Positions 26,372-35,430 of a DNA stretch of 64,000 nucleotides are shown here, piece by piece. The stretch covers positions 1 to 64,000 of the forward strand of contig VXMD01000041.1 of NCBI GenBank assembly GCA_009841255.1, in the 5' to 3' direction. The notes beneath the pieces were generated by a model that did no database searches, was not told the DNA's origin, and worked only from the letters and a program-made list of their open reading frames with translations. This DNA comes from Candidatus Poribacteria bacterium. Its GTDB lineage: Bacteria; Poribacteria; WGA-4E; WGA-3G. How positions within the stretch are numbered: position 1 is the first letter of the stretch; each line of letters begins with the position of its first letter. The position numbers were made by a program, and so were the translations under genes.

Positions 26372-27592
26372 ATGAGATATCTACTTCAAGTTGTTCTTAG
26401 CCTATTCTGTTTCAACTTCGTAGCGAACGCTCAACACTCCGATCCGTTGCTACAGCACTATCGGAAGGCGGAGGCATTTGCCAATCAGCAACACTTTGAT
26501 GCCGCCCTACGCGAATATCAGAAGGTCTTAGAATTAGACGCGAATTTCGCCGAGGCGTATAGCGGTACGGGTTTGGTCTACTGGAAAACGGGTCGGATAG
26601 ATGACGCTATTAATGCCTTCCAAAAAGCCATCCAATTAGTCCCTAAGTCGCCCCAAGCCTATCTTGGATTGGGAAATATCTATTACGTCCAACTCGAGTT
26701 TGATGCCGCGCTGGAAACGTATACACAGGCTATCGAATTGGAGTTGCATTCGCCAGGGATATATTGCAATCGTGGAATCATCTATACCAAACAAGGCGAA
26801 TATGAGAAAGCGATCAGGGATTTTCAACGGGCGTTGGCAATTGATACCGATTACACGACCGCAAGATTTGAACTCGGCTTCGTCTATCAGCAGATAGGCA
26901 GGTATGAAAAAGCGATTCGTGAATATGAGCGTGTAATACCGGATCGTAGAGGAGATCTCGCGCTTCACCATAACCTCGCGCGTTGTTATTTCCGTCTCGG
27001 ACAGATTGAAGCCGCAAAGCGTGAACATGAAATCGCACAGCAGATCCGTGAATTCCAAGATGCCCTTGATGCGGCAGAGCGGAAAATTCGTGAAAAACCG
27101 GACGCCCCTGATGGTTATATGGCACTTGCGAAAATCTACGCAGAACACAACCAACCCCAAAAAGCGTTTGAACAGTATAAAGCCGCTATTCTCAAAGATA
27201 CCACTTTGATGGACGCTTACGATCACATCGCTACACTCTATATTCAGTACCAACAGGAGAGAAAAGCAATTACCGTCTACAAAACCGCTGTCGACGTTAA
27301 TGCAGAATATATCAAAGGCCATCTCATGCTCGGTTTACTTTATGAACAGTATGACCAGTCAAAGGAATCCGAGTACCATCTGGAAATTGCCCACCAACTT
27401 GCCCAAAAAGCAGCTGAAACGATGCCAAATGTGAAAAATCTCAATATGCTGGGCGCGATCTATCTTGCCATGAAAGACTATCACCGAGCAGAAACTACTT
27501 TTCAAAAGACTCTTAAATTGGCACCCGATAACAAACAGGTTCAGGAATACCTCCAGCAAGTGCACCAAGCAAAAAAAAGAGAGTCGGGCTGA
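26372..27592 (+). CDS. Exported tetratricopeptide-repeat protein
   Basis: About 406 residues from ATG 26372 (MRYLLQVVLSLFCFNFVANA, a good signal peptide); an upstream ATG at 26309 adds 21 residues lacking signal character. The body is a run of about ten TPR units, for example YRKAEAFANQQHFDAALREYQKVLELD written as 34-residue steps with Ala8/Ala20-type positions. TPR arrays mediate protein-protein contacts. It ends 6 nt before the VCBS/ASPIC gene and is surely cotranscribed with it; the pair of TPR and ASPIC/UnbV proteins is common in this kind of genome. Confidence 0.78.
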   Translation: MRYLLQVVLSLFCFNFVANAQHSDPLLQHYRKAEAFANQQHFDAALREYQKVLELDANFAEAYSGTGLVYWKTGRIDDAINAFQKAIQLVPKSPQAYLGLGNIYYVQLEFDAALETYTQAIELELHSPGIYCNRGIIYTKQGEYEKAIRDFQRALAIDTDYTTARFELGFVYQQIGRYEKAIREYERVIPDRRGDLALHHNLARCYFRLGQIEAAKREHEIAQQIREFQDALDAAERKIREKPDAPDGYMALAKIYAEHNQPQKAFEQYKAAILKDTTLMDAYDHIATLYIQYQQERKAITVYKTAVDVNAEYIKGHLMLGLLYEQYDQSKESEYHLEIAHQLAQKAAETMPNVKNLNMLGAIYLAMKDYHRAETTFQKTLKLAPDNKQVQEYLQQVHQAKKRESG

Positions 27593-27598
27593 TTTGGA

Positions 27599-29260
27599 AT
27601 GCGATACCCAATCCGTTTAATTCTCATAGCCTATTTAATGACCCCATTCTGCTGGGCAGGTGCTGAAGGTAACATTTTATTTACTGAGGTCACAGAGGCA
27701 GCAGGACTCCAGTTTCATCACGTTGATGGCAGAAGCGGTCAGAGATACTTTCTGGAAACGGTCGGGTCCGGGGCTGCCTTTTTTGACTATGACAGCGATG
27801 GTTTCGTCGATATATATTTTGTTAACGGCGCAGATTTACCCGGCTTTAACTCACCCATACCACCAACCAATCGGCTTTATCGTAACAATGCGGACGGCAC
27901 CTTTACCGAGGTCACGGAACAGGCAGGCGTTGGAGATACCGGTTACGGTGCAGGTTGCGCTGTCGCGGACTATGACAACGACGGCGATCTGGATTTATAT
28001 GTGACGAATTTTGGCGCGAATGTGCTTTACCGAAACAATGGCGACAGCACTTTTACCGATGTCACACAGCATACGGGAGTCGGAGATAATCGATGGAGTC
28101 TTGGCTGCGCCTTCGCCGATTATGACAATGATGGCTTCGTTGATTTGTATGTCACGAACTACATTGACTTCCACTTTGAAACCCACACCAGCTGCACACA
28201 AAAAGGCGTGGCGACCTACTGCCCCCCCGAAAGTTTTCAGGGCGCGCCAGACATCTTATATCGCAATAACGGCGATGGAACGTTCACCGATGTCACCACC
28301 GTCGCTGGCGTCTATAATGAAGATGGCAAAGGGATGGGGGTCGTGTTCGGAGACTATGACAACGATGGAGACGCAGATTGTTATATTGGCAACGATGCTG
28401 GGGAGAATTTTCTCTATCAGAACAGGGGGGATGGCACATTTACAAACGTCGGCTGGATGGCAGGTGTGGAAGCCGATGAAAACGGGAACGTACAGGGGAC
28501 GATGGGCGTCGATTTTGGGGATTATGACAATGATGGACTGTTAGATCTCATCGCGATTAACTATCAACAACAGCCCAATGCCCTCTACCGCAACGATAAC
28601 GGCAACTTTTTCACCGATGTATCGTTTGTAGCCGGTATGGCTGACAGCCTTCCTTATGTTGGCTGGGGGGTCGATTTTTTTGACGTGGATAACGATGGAG
28701 ATAAAGACCTGTTAATCGCCAACGGTCATCTTCAGGACACAGTCGAAAAATACGACGACACCACGACCTATGCGCAACGCAACCACCTGTTGATTAACAA
28801 CGGACGCGGGGGCTTCACTGATGAATCGGTGAAAGCCGGAAGTGCGTTGCAATCGCGCAAGGTGAGTCGCGGCATCGCTACGGCGGATTATGATAATGAT
28901 GGCGACTTAGACGTACTCATCTCCAATGCCAATGACTCTCCCCAACTTCTTCGCAACGATGGTGGAAATCAGGGCAATTGGATTCTGATTCGCACAATTG
29001 GGACGCGGAGCAATCGAACAGGCATCGGGACACGGGTGAAAATTCAAACCGACGGCTTGACCCAAATTGATGAAGTACGGGGTGGGTCCGGTTATCTCTC
29101 TCAAAATGACCTACGCCTTCATTTCGGAATTGGCACTCATAAACGCATCGACCGTATCGAAGCGAGGTGGCCCAGCGGGATCGTGGACATCATACGAGAT
29201 ATCGCACCGAACCAGATAATCACCATCACGGAAGGCTCTGCCCCAGAGCAGCGCTACTGA
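27599..29260 (+). CDS. Secreted VCBS/FG-GAP repeat protein with ASPIC/UnbV C-terminal domain
   Basis: 553 residues, signal peptide about 1-22. At least seven FG-GAP/VCBS-type blades carry calcium-binding loops of the form DYDNDGDLDLYV, each preceded by RNNGDGTFTDV, giving a seven-bladed propeller. Residues about 465-550 form the ASPIC/UnbV domain (GNWILIRTIG, VRGGSGYLSQNDLRLHFGIG, IEARWPSG). Such proteins are secreted and of unknown function. It follows the TPR gene at 6 nt. Confidence 0.82.
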   Translation: MRYPIRLILIAYLMTPFCWAGAEGNILFTEVTEAAGLQFHHVDGRSGQRYFLETVGSGAAFFDYDSDGFVDIYFVNGADLPGFNSPIPPTNRLYRNNADGTFTEVTEQAGVGDTGYGAGCAVADYDNDGDLDLYVTNFGANVLYRNNGDSTFTDVTQHTGVGDNRWSLGCAFADYDNDGFVDLYVTNYIDFHFETHTSCTQKGVATYCPPESFQGAPDILYRNNGDGTFTDVTTVAGVYNEDGKGMGVVFGDYDNDGDADCYIGNDAGENFLYQNRGDGTFTNVGWMAGVEADENGNVQGTMGVDFGDYDNDGLLDLIAINYQQQPNALYRNDNGNFFTDVSFVAGMADSLPYVGWGVDFFDVDNDGDKDLLIANGHLQDTVEKYDDTTTYAQRNHLLINNGRGGFTDESVKAGSALQSRKVSRGIATADYDNDGDLDVLISNANDSPQLLRNDGGNQGNWILIRTIGTRSNRTGIGTRVKIQTDGLTQIDEVRGGSGYLSQNDLRLHFGIGTHKRIDRIEARWPSGIVDIIRDIAPNQIITITEGSAPEQRY

Positions 29261-29328
29261 TTCACACCAGCAGTCCCTCGAGAAAAAAATGAACTTCATA
29301 ATACTTGACTTATTTTGGTGCGGATCGA

Positions 29329-30699
29329 TTAACTCGCGTCAGACTGGCGACTCTGCGCTTTTGTATTTTTCCAGTCGCCTCGCTTGAACCAGTACCCTAT
29401 AAGGAGACATTGCACAACGTTTGATACAGCAATCCCCCACCAAATCCCCGTTAGTCCTATCAACTGGGAAAGCACAATCACCAATGTCAACCCAATCCCA
29501 AATTGAGACAATCCTGTAATCGTCATCGGGGACCTCGTGTCTCCAGCACCATTAAGCGCACGCCCCAAGACACTGGCGACAACCATGAACGCAAATGTCG
29601 CTGCAAGATAACGCAAATAAACATTTCCAATTTTAATGACAGCCGGGTCGTTCGTAAACCAACCGACGAAGAACTGAGGGGTCGTGAACAAGAAAATGCT
29701 GATAAACGTAACTACCGCTGTTGCTAAGAGGCTACCTAAATGCGCGGATTTTTCGGCGCGATCAATACGGTTGGCTCCGATATTCTGCCCAACCATTGGT
29801 GCTGTAGCGTTTGAGAAAGCAGTTCCAAAATGCATAACAAGGCTACGCAACCGCATACAGATAGCGTAGGAAGCCACGGGATTGGTGCCAAAGACAGCGA
29901 CAACTCGAATAAACAACACACGGGAACCATGCCGCAACAACGCCTGCATGGAAGTAAAAATCCCCAAACTCATGATTTGCCCCCACGTTGAAAGGTCAGG
30001 ACGACGTTCAACATGACGCAGAGAAATCACACTCCGTCCTCTGAAACAAAAATAAAGAAGGATAACAACGCTGAGACCCTGACCAATTACCGTCGCATAC
30101 GCCGAACCCACCACGCCGAGTCGCGGAAACCCCCAGATCCCAAAGATTAATAGTGGATCTAAAATGATGTTAACAACCGAAGAAAAAATCAGGACAACCA
30201 TCGGTGTCATCGCATCTCCGGCACCGCGGAAAATTGCAGTAAGGGTACGCGATAAAAACATCATTACCCCACCAAGCAGCATCACGCGAAGATAGGGAAC
30301 TCCCAACGGAATGACTTCTGGTCCGACACCCATTAACCACAATCCAAATTCAGCTAACGGGTAGCCTAATACCCCGATGCACAACGCACACACCACATTA
30401 AGCATCAAGGCTTGCATCGCAATATCCTCGCTTTGTCCACGCTTCCTAGCACCAATAGACTGAGACACAAGAATACTTGCCCCCGTTGAGATACCGTGCG
30501 CCAGAATGCTTACGAGGCGTAATAGATTTCCGCTCATCGCGACAGCGACGAGGGCTGCCGGTCCTAATCGCCCGACGAAAATCATATCAACGATATTAAA
30601 CAGATCTTGAAGCAGTTGACTGACAAATGTGGGTATAGCCAATCGTAAGAGGGCTTTTGAAATGCTCCCCCGCGTTAGGTCGTGCTTCGACGTTCTCAT
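29329..30699 (-). CDS. MATE-family multidrug/sodium antiporter
   Basis: 456 residues, twelve hydrophobic segments in two homologous halves, the usual size. The N-terminus has LAIPTFVSQLLQDLFNIVDMIFVGRLGP, the classic MATE opening, and RKRGQSEDI follows helix 3. It would export cationic drugs or metabolites in exchange for Na+ or H+. RBS AGGAA precedes ATG 30699. It converges with the VCBS/ASPIC gene and is probably transcribed on its own. Confidence 0.85.
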   Translation of the reverse strand: MRTSKHDLTRGSISKALLRLAIPTFVSQLLQDLFNIVDMIFVGRLGPAALVAVAMSGNLLRLVSILAHGISTGASILVSQSIGARKRGQSEDIAMQALMLNVVCALCIGVLGYPLAEFGLWLMGVGPEVIPLGVPYLRVMLLGGVMMFLSRTLTAIFRGAGDAMTPMVVLIFSSVVNIILDPLLIFGIWGFPRLGVVGSAYATVIGQGLSVVILLYFCFRGRSVISLRHVERRPDLSTWGQIMSLGIFTSMQALLRHGSRVLFIRVVAVFGTNPVASYAICMRLRSLVMHFGTAFSNATAPMVGQNIGANRIDRAEKSAHLGSLLATAVVTFISIFLFTTPQFFVGWFTNDPAVIKIGNVYLRYLAATFAFMVVASVLGRALNGAGDTRSPMTITGLSQFGIGLTLVIVLSQLIGLTGIWWGIAVSNVVQCLLIGYWFKRGDWKNTKAQSRQSDAS

Positions 30700-30830
30700 A
30701 TATTTCCTATTGATTGGCGTTCACTAAGATCTGTTTCTGCGATTTTTAAAAGCAAATTCACTCTTAGAAGTCGGACTTTATCCAAAGTATGCTGTTGAAT
30801 GTTATGGCGAATTATGCGACGCTTGTTACG

Positions 30831-31745
30831 CTACGGTTTCAAATGTTTTTCAAGGAACGCTTTCGTCAATTCCGGGACCTTGGGATCTTTGAACCAGCCG
30901 TGCCCACCGCCTTCTACTTTATAAAACGTAACCGGCACTCCCGCTGCTTCCAAGGCATCCTTTAACAACACGCTCTGATGATACGGGACAAGTTTGTCTC
31001 GATCCCCATGGATAATCAGAAAAGGACAATCGTCTTTAGATACATAAGTGATTGGGTTTGCTCTTGCGACGCGGTCTTTGTGCTCCTGAATAGGTCCTCC
31101 TACCAGTTGAGACTCTGGAGAGTCAGGTGCATCATGTACCAGTCCATCTGGAAGGCTTTGCGCGTCCATCTGAAGGAAGTCTGTGGGACCGAAGTAGTCA
31201 ACAACGGCTTGCACCCGACTGGACATCTTCAGGTTTTCACCAACCTCAAATTCCGCTACGTCGCCCGTCGTGCCGAGCATAGCAACCAAATGTCCACCGG
31301 CAGATGAACCCCACGCCGCAAAACGGTCCGGATCGAGACGGTAGGTTTCTGCATTCGCCCGCAACCACCGCACAGCGGCTTTCACATCCTCGATTTGCGC
31401 CGGAAAGATGGCATGCTGACTCAATCGGTAGTTGATACTTGCACCGGCATAGCCGGCTTTGAGATATTCCATCTGGATGTAATGTGCCTTGTCTCCACCG
31501 CGCCAAGCACCCCCATGCACCCAGATAATGAGGGGTAAATTTTCTCCTACCTCCGGTACATACAGGTCGAGTTTCTGACGCTCGTGCCCATCCGTAACAT
31601 AAGCCACGTCGCGATACACCGTTACACCTTCAGGGACTTTCGGAGCCTCAGCGGAATTTCGCCGTTGCGCCAGCACCGAAACAGCGGCGAGAAAAAATAG
31701 TATTAAAATAAGTGTAGTGACGATCAGCATCATCGGCTTTCGCAT
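30831..31745 (-). CDS. Exported alpha/beta-hydrolase (esterase/lipase-like)
   Basis: 304 residues with a signal peptide (about 1-26, VSVLA-Q). HGGAW (77-81) forms the oxyanion region, Ser148 in GSSAG is the nucleophile, Asp in HGDRDKLVP and His in GGGHGWF complete the triad. The domain resembles the BD-FAE/acetyl-esterase group, which removes acyl groups from plant or algal polysaccharides. GGAGGAAAAAG precedes ATG 31745. It lies apart from the neighbours by about 65-130 nt. Confidence 0.82.
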   Translation of the reverse strand: MRKPMMLIVTTLILILFFLAAVSVLAQRRNSAEAPKVPEGVTVYRDVAYVTDGHERQKLDLYVPEVGENLPLIIWVHGGAWRGGDKAHYIQMEYLKAGYAGASINYRLSQHAIFPAQIEDVKAAVRWLRANAETYRLDPDRFAAWGSSAGGHLVAMLGTTGDVAEFEVGENLKMSSRVQAVVDYFGPTDFLQMDAQSLPDGLVHDAPDSPESQLVGGPIQEHKDRVARANPITYVSKDDCPFLIIHGDRDKLVPYHQSVLLKDALEAAGVPVTFYKVEGGGHGWFKDPKVPELTKAFLEKHLKP

Positions 31746-31809
31746 TGACTTTTTCCTCCGTTATCGAGGATTTCATCTATTTCCTGTTCATTGGGTTCAG
31801 GTGGTGTCC

Positions 31810-32319
31810 CTACATCTGGGTTTCAAGGAGTGCGAGACTTTTCGGGTCCAACTTATTGTAGTTCTCAATTTCATAGCGGTTCCCATCTGCGTCCTTAATC
31901 AGAATGCGTCCGTTTCCAAGTGTGACAATATCGTACCGACTGCGCAAACTGAATTGCACATCTCCTTGCGAAGTTTCAACCATCCACTGTGTAATTCCAA
32001 AATGTCCCTCAAGCGCGTTGATTTTGGTAATTTTCGGCATAAAGTAGCGTTTCTGTAACTCCTCAACGAGAATCTTGCGGGACTCGTGTGGCAGAAGCTT
32101 TATATCCTCAATAATGCCGATCTCGTTAGAGTCTTCGTCCATTAGAGCAATATATCGGCTGGTTTCACTTACAGGAAAAGCATAGGCAGGTTCAACCTTC
32201 GTCCGGATCGATCCATCTGGAAGTTGGACCACCAACTCCTCAAACGCATTCCGCTCAATCCTGATACTGCTTGCATCAAGGAACTTTAATCCATCAGTAA
32301 CCTTAATCGCTTCCTTCAT
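31810..32319 (-). CDS. DUF1854-family protein
   Basis: 169 residues, no signal or membrane segment. The pattern of DUF1854 is seen: FEELVVQLPDGS, VEPAYAFPVS, IALMDEDSNEIGIIEDI, then EELQKRYFMPKITKI, WMVETSQGDVQF and VTLGNGRILIKDADGNRYEI. In other bacteria this family accompanies an ABC exporter that NCBI names after cyanophycin metabolism; no cyanophycin gene is in this window. It is 26 nt downstream of the ABC gene and starts after AAAGGGGGAG, so it is in the same operon. Confidence 0.78.
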   Translation of the reverse strand: MKEAIKVTDGLKFLDASSIRIERNAFEELVVQLPDGSIRTKVEPAYAFPVSETSRYIALMDEDSNEIGIIEDIKLLPHESRKILVEELQKRYFMPKITKINALEGHFGITQWMVETSQGDVQFSLRSRYDIVTLGNGRILIKDADGNRYEIENYNKLDPKSLALLETQM

Positions 32320-32345
32320 AAATATACTCCCCCTTTAGACACAGA

Positions 32346-34793
32346 TTACCATGCCCGAATTTTTGACAGTTCAGTCTGCTTCTCACACAAACTGGCATAG
32401 GTCCCTTCTTTGGCAATCAGTTCCTCATGTGTTCCAATTTCGTCAACCTCACCGTCTTTTAGCACAACAAGTCGGTTGGCGTACTTAAGCGTTGACAACC
32501 TGTGAGCAATAGCGAACACTGTTCTCCCTTGGATGAGCCGTTCCAATGCCTCTTGAATCCTCGACTCTGTTTCGGTATCAACGGAGGAAGTCGCTTCATC
32601 CAAGATAAGGATGCGCGGATTTTTTAAAATTGCGCGTGCGATAGAAATACGCTGTCGCTCACCGCCAGAAACCCGTGCGCCTCTTTCACCGACCATTGTG
32701 TCGTAACCATCGGGGAATTTCATGATAAAATCGTGGGCATTTGCTGCCTTCCCCGCAGCAATGATCTCCATCCGAGATGCCCCCGGTTTTGAGTAACCGA
32801 TATTCTCCGCTATCGTGCCTTGGAAGAGGAATGGATCTTGTAAGACGACGCCGATCTGTTGCCGTAATGCCTTAACCTGAATATCGCGACTGTTGTAACC
32901 ATCAATCATTATTTCCCCATCATTCGGATCATAGAAACGGGTAATTAGGTTGATGAGCGTACTTTTCCCCGCACCGCTGTGCCCAACCAACCCTATCATC
33001 TCACCGGGCTCCACTGTAAAGTTAACACCATTGAGCGCATTTTGTTGACCGTCGTAAGAGAAATAGACATTCCTAAATTCAACAGCCCCACGGATATGTC
33101 TAAGGGCCACCGCATCATTTTTATCAGCAACGCTTGGAGGTGTATCCATAATTTCGAACACACGCTCGGCGGAGGTACCTGCTCGGATAAACCTTTCGTT
33201 CATCTGACAGAGGGTGTAGACGGGTCTAAAAAACTGCATCATATAACTTTGGAACATGAATAGCGTGCCGAGGGTGATCTCGTTTTGGAAGATCTGCCAT
33301 CCTCCGACTAACCAAATCAAAATAGAACCGGAATACGTGATAAACTCCATAATCGGGCGGTAAAGCGTCCCGAGTTTCGCAGCGTTCATCTCACCTGAAA
33401 ATACCTGATGTGTCATATCATTAAACCGGTTTATCTCGTAGCGTTCGCGGGCAAACGCCTTGACAACGCGGACACCTGGAATCGTGCTGGCGAGAATTGT
33501 GCTAATATTCGCATAACGTTTCCATAAAACATGGTACACCTTGCTCATCTTTTTCCCAAAAAAGATCGTGAAGAAGATAAGGCAGGGGATAGGTATCAAC
33601 GTCCAGAGTGCCAGTTTCCAATTAAAATAAAACATGATCATACACATATAGATGATCGTGAGGGAATCACCCGCAATTTCTTGTATTCCACTGGCGATGA
33701 AATCCCGGAGTCGGGATACATCGTGTGTGATTCTCGACATCAAGTTTCCGGTATCTCGTTGATGAAAAAAATCAATGGAGAGGGCATTGAGATGTTCATA
33801 AGTCTCGTTCTGGAGCCGTCTCGTGACGTTTTGTCCTACCCACGCCATCATATATCCGCGTATAGCCGAAGCTAACATCGAAAACACGCGAACACTCGCC
33901 ATGAGGAAAACGATCCCTATCAGATGCCCGAAACTCCCACCGACCGGCATGCTGTCGAACCACCCGCTTAGAAAATTCACGGCACCTTGAAGGTGTCCCC
34001 AATCTGTTTCCGGAATTGGTAATCCTGTAGTGACGGCATGGCCGACCGGTGTCAGAATCTTGTCAATCAGGTCCCGGCTGAGTATCTGCGGGTAGAGTCC
34101 GACAAGACGGATTACCATCATTATGAGGAACGCCGGGACGATGATATGCAAAAGCGGAACGGCATACTTCATGAGTCGAAAAATGAGTTTCCCCTTTTGA
34201 ACGCAATTCACACAGACATCTGACCAACGCGGGATAGGCTGACCGCACTTCTCACAGCGTCCTTTGTCCGCGCCAGATGGACCGTGTCCATGTCTACCGC
34301 GCGGTCTACCATTTGAATTCGCTTCCGTTTGTGAAACCAACTCTTCCAGCTCTGAGACAGCATGACTGAACTTCGGGGTTAACCGATTTGAGTAGCGCGA
34401 CAGTTCAAAGGCGTTGTCCGCAGTCGTCACTTTGAGAATATTATTCCCGTACATTTCCACGATTTCGATATCCTCGACGGATGCGAGCGGGACCTCGCGC
34501 ATGTGGTGTCCGAGAACACCATTCTGATTAAAAGCGATGAGCCGTCTATTGGTAATTAGCAGCCAATCTTTGCCATAGGTCCCATCAAAACGTAGATCCG
34601 TTGACACAGAAACCTTAATCTCTTCGTCCGTTTCAAGGAGTGCTTCTACCTGCTCCTTCAGGAGTTCAGGGACATCTTCTGTTGTCGACAGAGGTTCATG
34701 GTCCAATTTCTGGAAGTGTGGCTTTCCGCCATAATAATGCCCCCTTCGCCGAGATGACCTTCCGCCGCCGAAACCTCGCATTGAGTCGTGCAT
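32346..34793 (-). CDS. ABC exporter (fused permease-ATPase) with N-terminal PH-like domain and zinc ribbon
   Basis: 815 residues, longer than the usual 580-600. Residues about 45-160 resemble a bacterial PH-like domain (DWLLITNRRLIAFN). CEKCGQPIPRWSDVCVNC (about 184-201) is a zinc ribbon. Then come a six-helix exporter domain and an ATPase with Walker A GHSGAGKST (about 603), signature VSGGERQ (about 708) and Walker B ILILDEATSS. It exports an unknown substrate as a dimer. GGAGG precedes ATG 34793. It lies in a three-gene operon with a ribbon-helix-helix-like protein (48 nt upstream) and DUF1854. Confidence 0.85.
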   Translation of the reverse strand: MHDSMRGFGGGRSSRRRGHYYGGKPHFQKLDHEPLSTTEDVPELLKEQVEALLETDEEIKVSVSTDLRFDGTYGKDWLLITNRRLIAFNQNGVLGHHMREVPLASVEDIEIVEMYGNNILKVTTADNAFELSRYSNRLTPKFSHAVSELEELVSQTEANSNGRPRGRHGHGPSGADKGRCEKCGQPIPRWSDVCVNCVQKGKLIFRLMKYAVPLLHIIVPAFLIMMVIRLVGLYPQILSRDLIDKILTPVGHAVTTGLPIPETDWGHLQGAVNFLSGWFDSMPVGGSFGHLIGIVFLMASVRVFSMLASAIRGYMMAWVGQNVTRRLQNETYEHLNALSIDFFHQRDTGNLMSRITHDVSRLRDFIASGIQEIAGDSLTIIYMCMIMFYFNWKLALWTLIPIPCLIFFTIFFGKKMSKVYHVLWKRYANISTILASTIPGVRVVKAFARERYEINRFNDMTHQVFSGEMNAAKLGTLYRPIMEFITYSGSILIWLVGGWQIFQNEITLGTLFMFQSYMMQFFRPVYTLCQMNERFIRAGTSAERVFEIMDTPPSVADKNDAVALRHIRGAVEFRNVYFSYDGQQNALNGVNFTVEPGEMIGLVGHSGAGKSTLINLITRFYDPNDGEIMIDGYNSRDIQVKALRQQIGVVLQDPFLFQGTIAENIGYSKPGASRMEIIAAGKAANAHDFIMKFPDGYDTMVGERGARVSGGERQRISIARAILKNPRILILDEATSSVDTETESRIQEALERLIQGRTVFAIAHRLSTLKYANRLVVLKDGEVDEIGTHEELIAKEGTYASLCEKQTELSKIRAW

Positions 34794-34841
34794 AAATCAA
34801 TCCTCCGTAGTTTCTGTAATCTCTCTCATGAATACCAGATA

Positions 34842-35201
34842 TTAATCTCGGTTGTTTCCGGTGTTATCTGGGTCCTGTTCGTTGGGTTCAGTTGGTTTTG
34901 TGTCCTCGGCAATCATCTCCTCAAGTTCCGTTCTCAACTCTTGAATCTGCGAAATCTTTTCCGCCATCTTATCGAACATCTGCTGTTTGGAGTTGATGCC
35001 CTCTCCGATGAGAAACGCTGTTGCGTCAGAACGACTGTTAAATTGCCCAGAATCCACGAGTTCGTCAATCCGACTGAGATCTTCTTCATTAACTCTGACC
35101 ATTACTACATTATCTCTTTTTCCTTCACCTTTCCCGTGTCTGTGCCGCCTGCGTCTTCCACAGCGACTTCTTTTTCGTTGTCCCTCATCAAATTCTGACA
35201 T
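34842..35201 (-). CDS. Arg/His-rich protein with ribbon-helix-helix-like domain
   Basis: 119 residues. The first 30 residues are basic (RKRSRCGRRRRHRHGKGEGKR). Residues about 32-70 (VVMVRVNEEDLSRIDELVDSGQF, then SRSDATAFLIGEGI) fit a CopG/ribbon-helix-helix DNA-binding fold, followed by a coiled coil (about 72-98) and an acidic Pro-rich tail. AAGGAGA precedes ATG 35201. A perfect 16-bp palindrome lies 39 bp upstream (35240-35255), so it may repress its own operon (inference). It could also act as an adaptor to the transporter rather than a regulator. Confidence 0.6.
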   Translation of the reverse strand: MSEFDEGQRKRSRCGRRRRHRHGKGEGKRDNVVMVRVNEEDLSRIDELVDSGQFNSRSDATAFLIGEGINSKQQMFDKMAEKISQIQELRTELEEMIAEDTKPTEPNEQDPDNTGNNRD

Positions 35202-35239
35202 TGAAAAATCTCCTTTTTTTTAATTAAATACAGATAACT

Positions 35240-35255
35240 TAATTACATGTAATTA
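35240..35255. promoter_or_regulatory. Perfect 16-bp palindrome, likely operator
   Basis: TAATTACATGTAATTA lies upstream of the minus-strand operon that begins at 35201, in an AT-rich stretch that also contains promoter-like sequence. Its size and symmetry suit a ribbon-helix-helix dimer pair. Confidence 0.5.
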
Positions 35256-35333
35256 TAATATACTATTTATATTGGTTTGTCAAATTAAATTGGCATGGAT
35301 CGCCTGATCACTATTGCCTATCTATTTGGAAAA

Positions 35334-35363
35334 TTGACATCAATTCCAATCTAAGAGTATAAT
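35334..35363 (+). promoter_or_regulatory. Sigma-70 promoter of the phosphodiesterase gene
   Basis: TTGACA (35334-35339), 18 nt, TATAAT (35358-35363); both hexamers match consensus. It precedes ATG 35431 with a leader of about 60 nt. Confidence 0.6.
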
Positions 35364-35430
35364 GGTTTGCATAAGCATGCTGATAAGAGCGAATCACGCC
35401 AATAAAGTTCAATACATTAAGGGCGGACTG

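Noticed and set aside
26636-27322. 228-codon minus-strand frame opposite the TPR gene
   Set aside because: TPR periodicity on the plus strand is clear; the minus frame is Cys/Phe-rich without domains.
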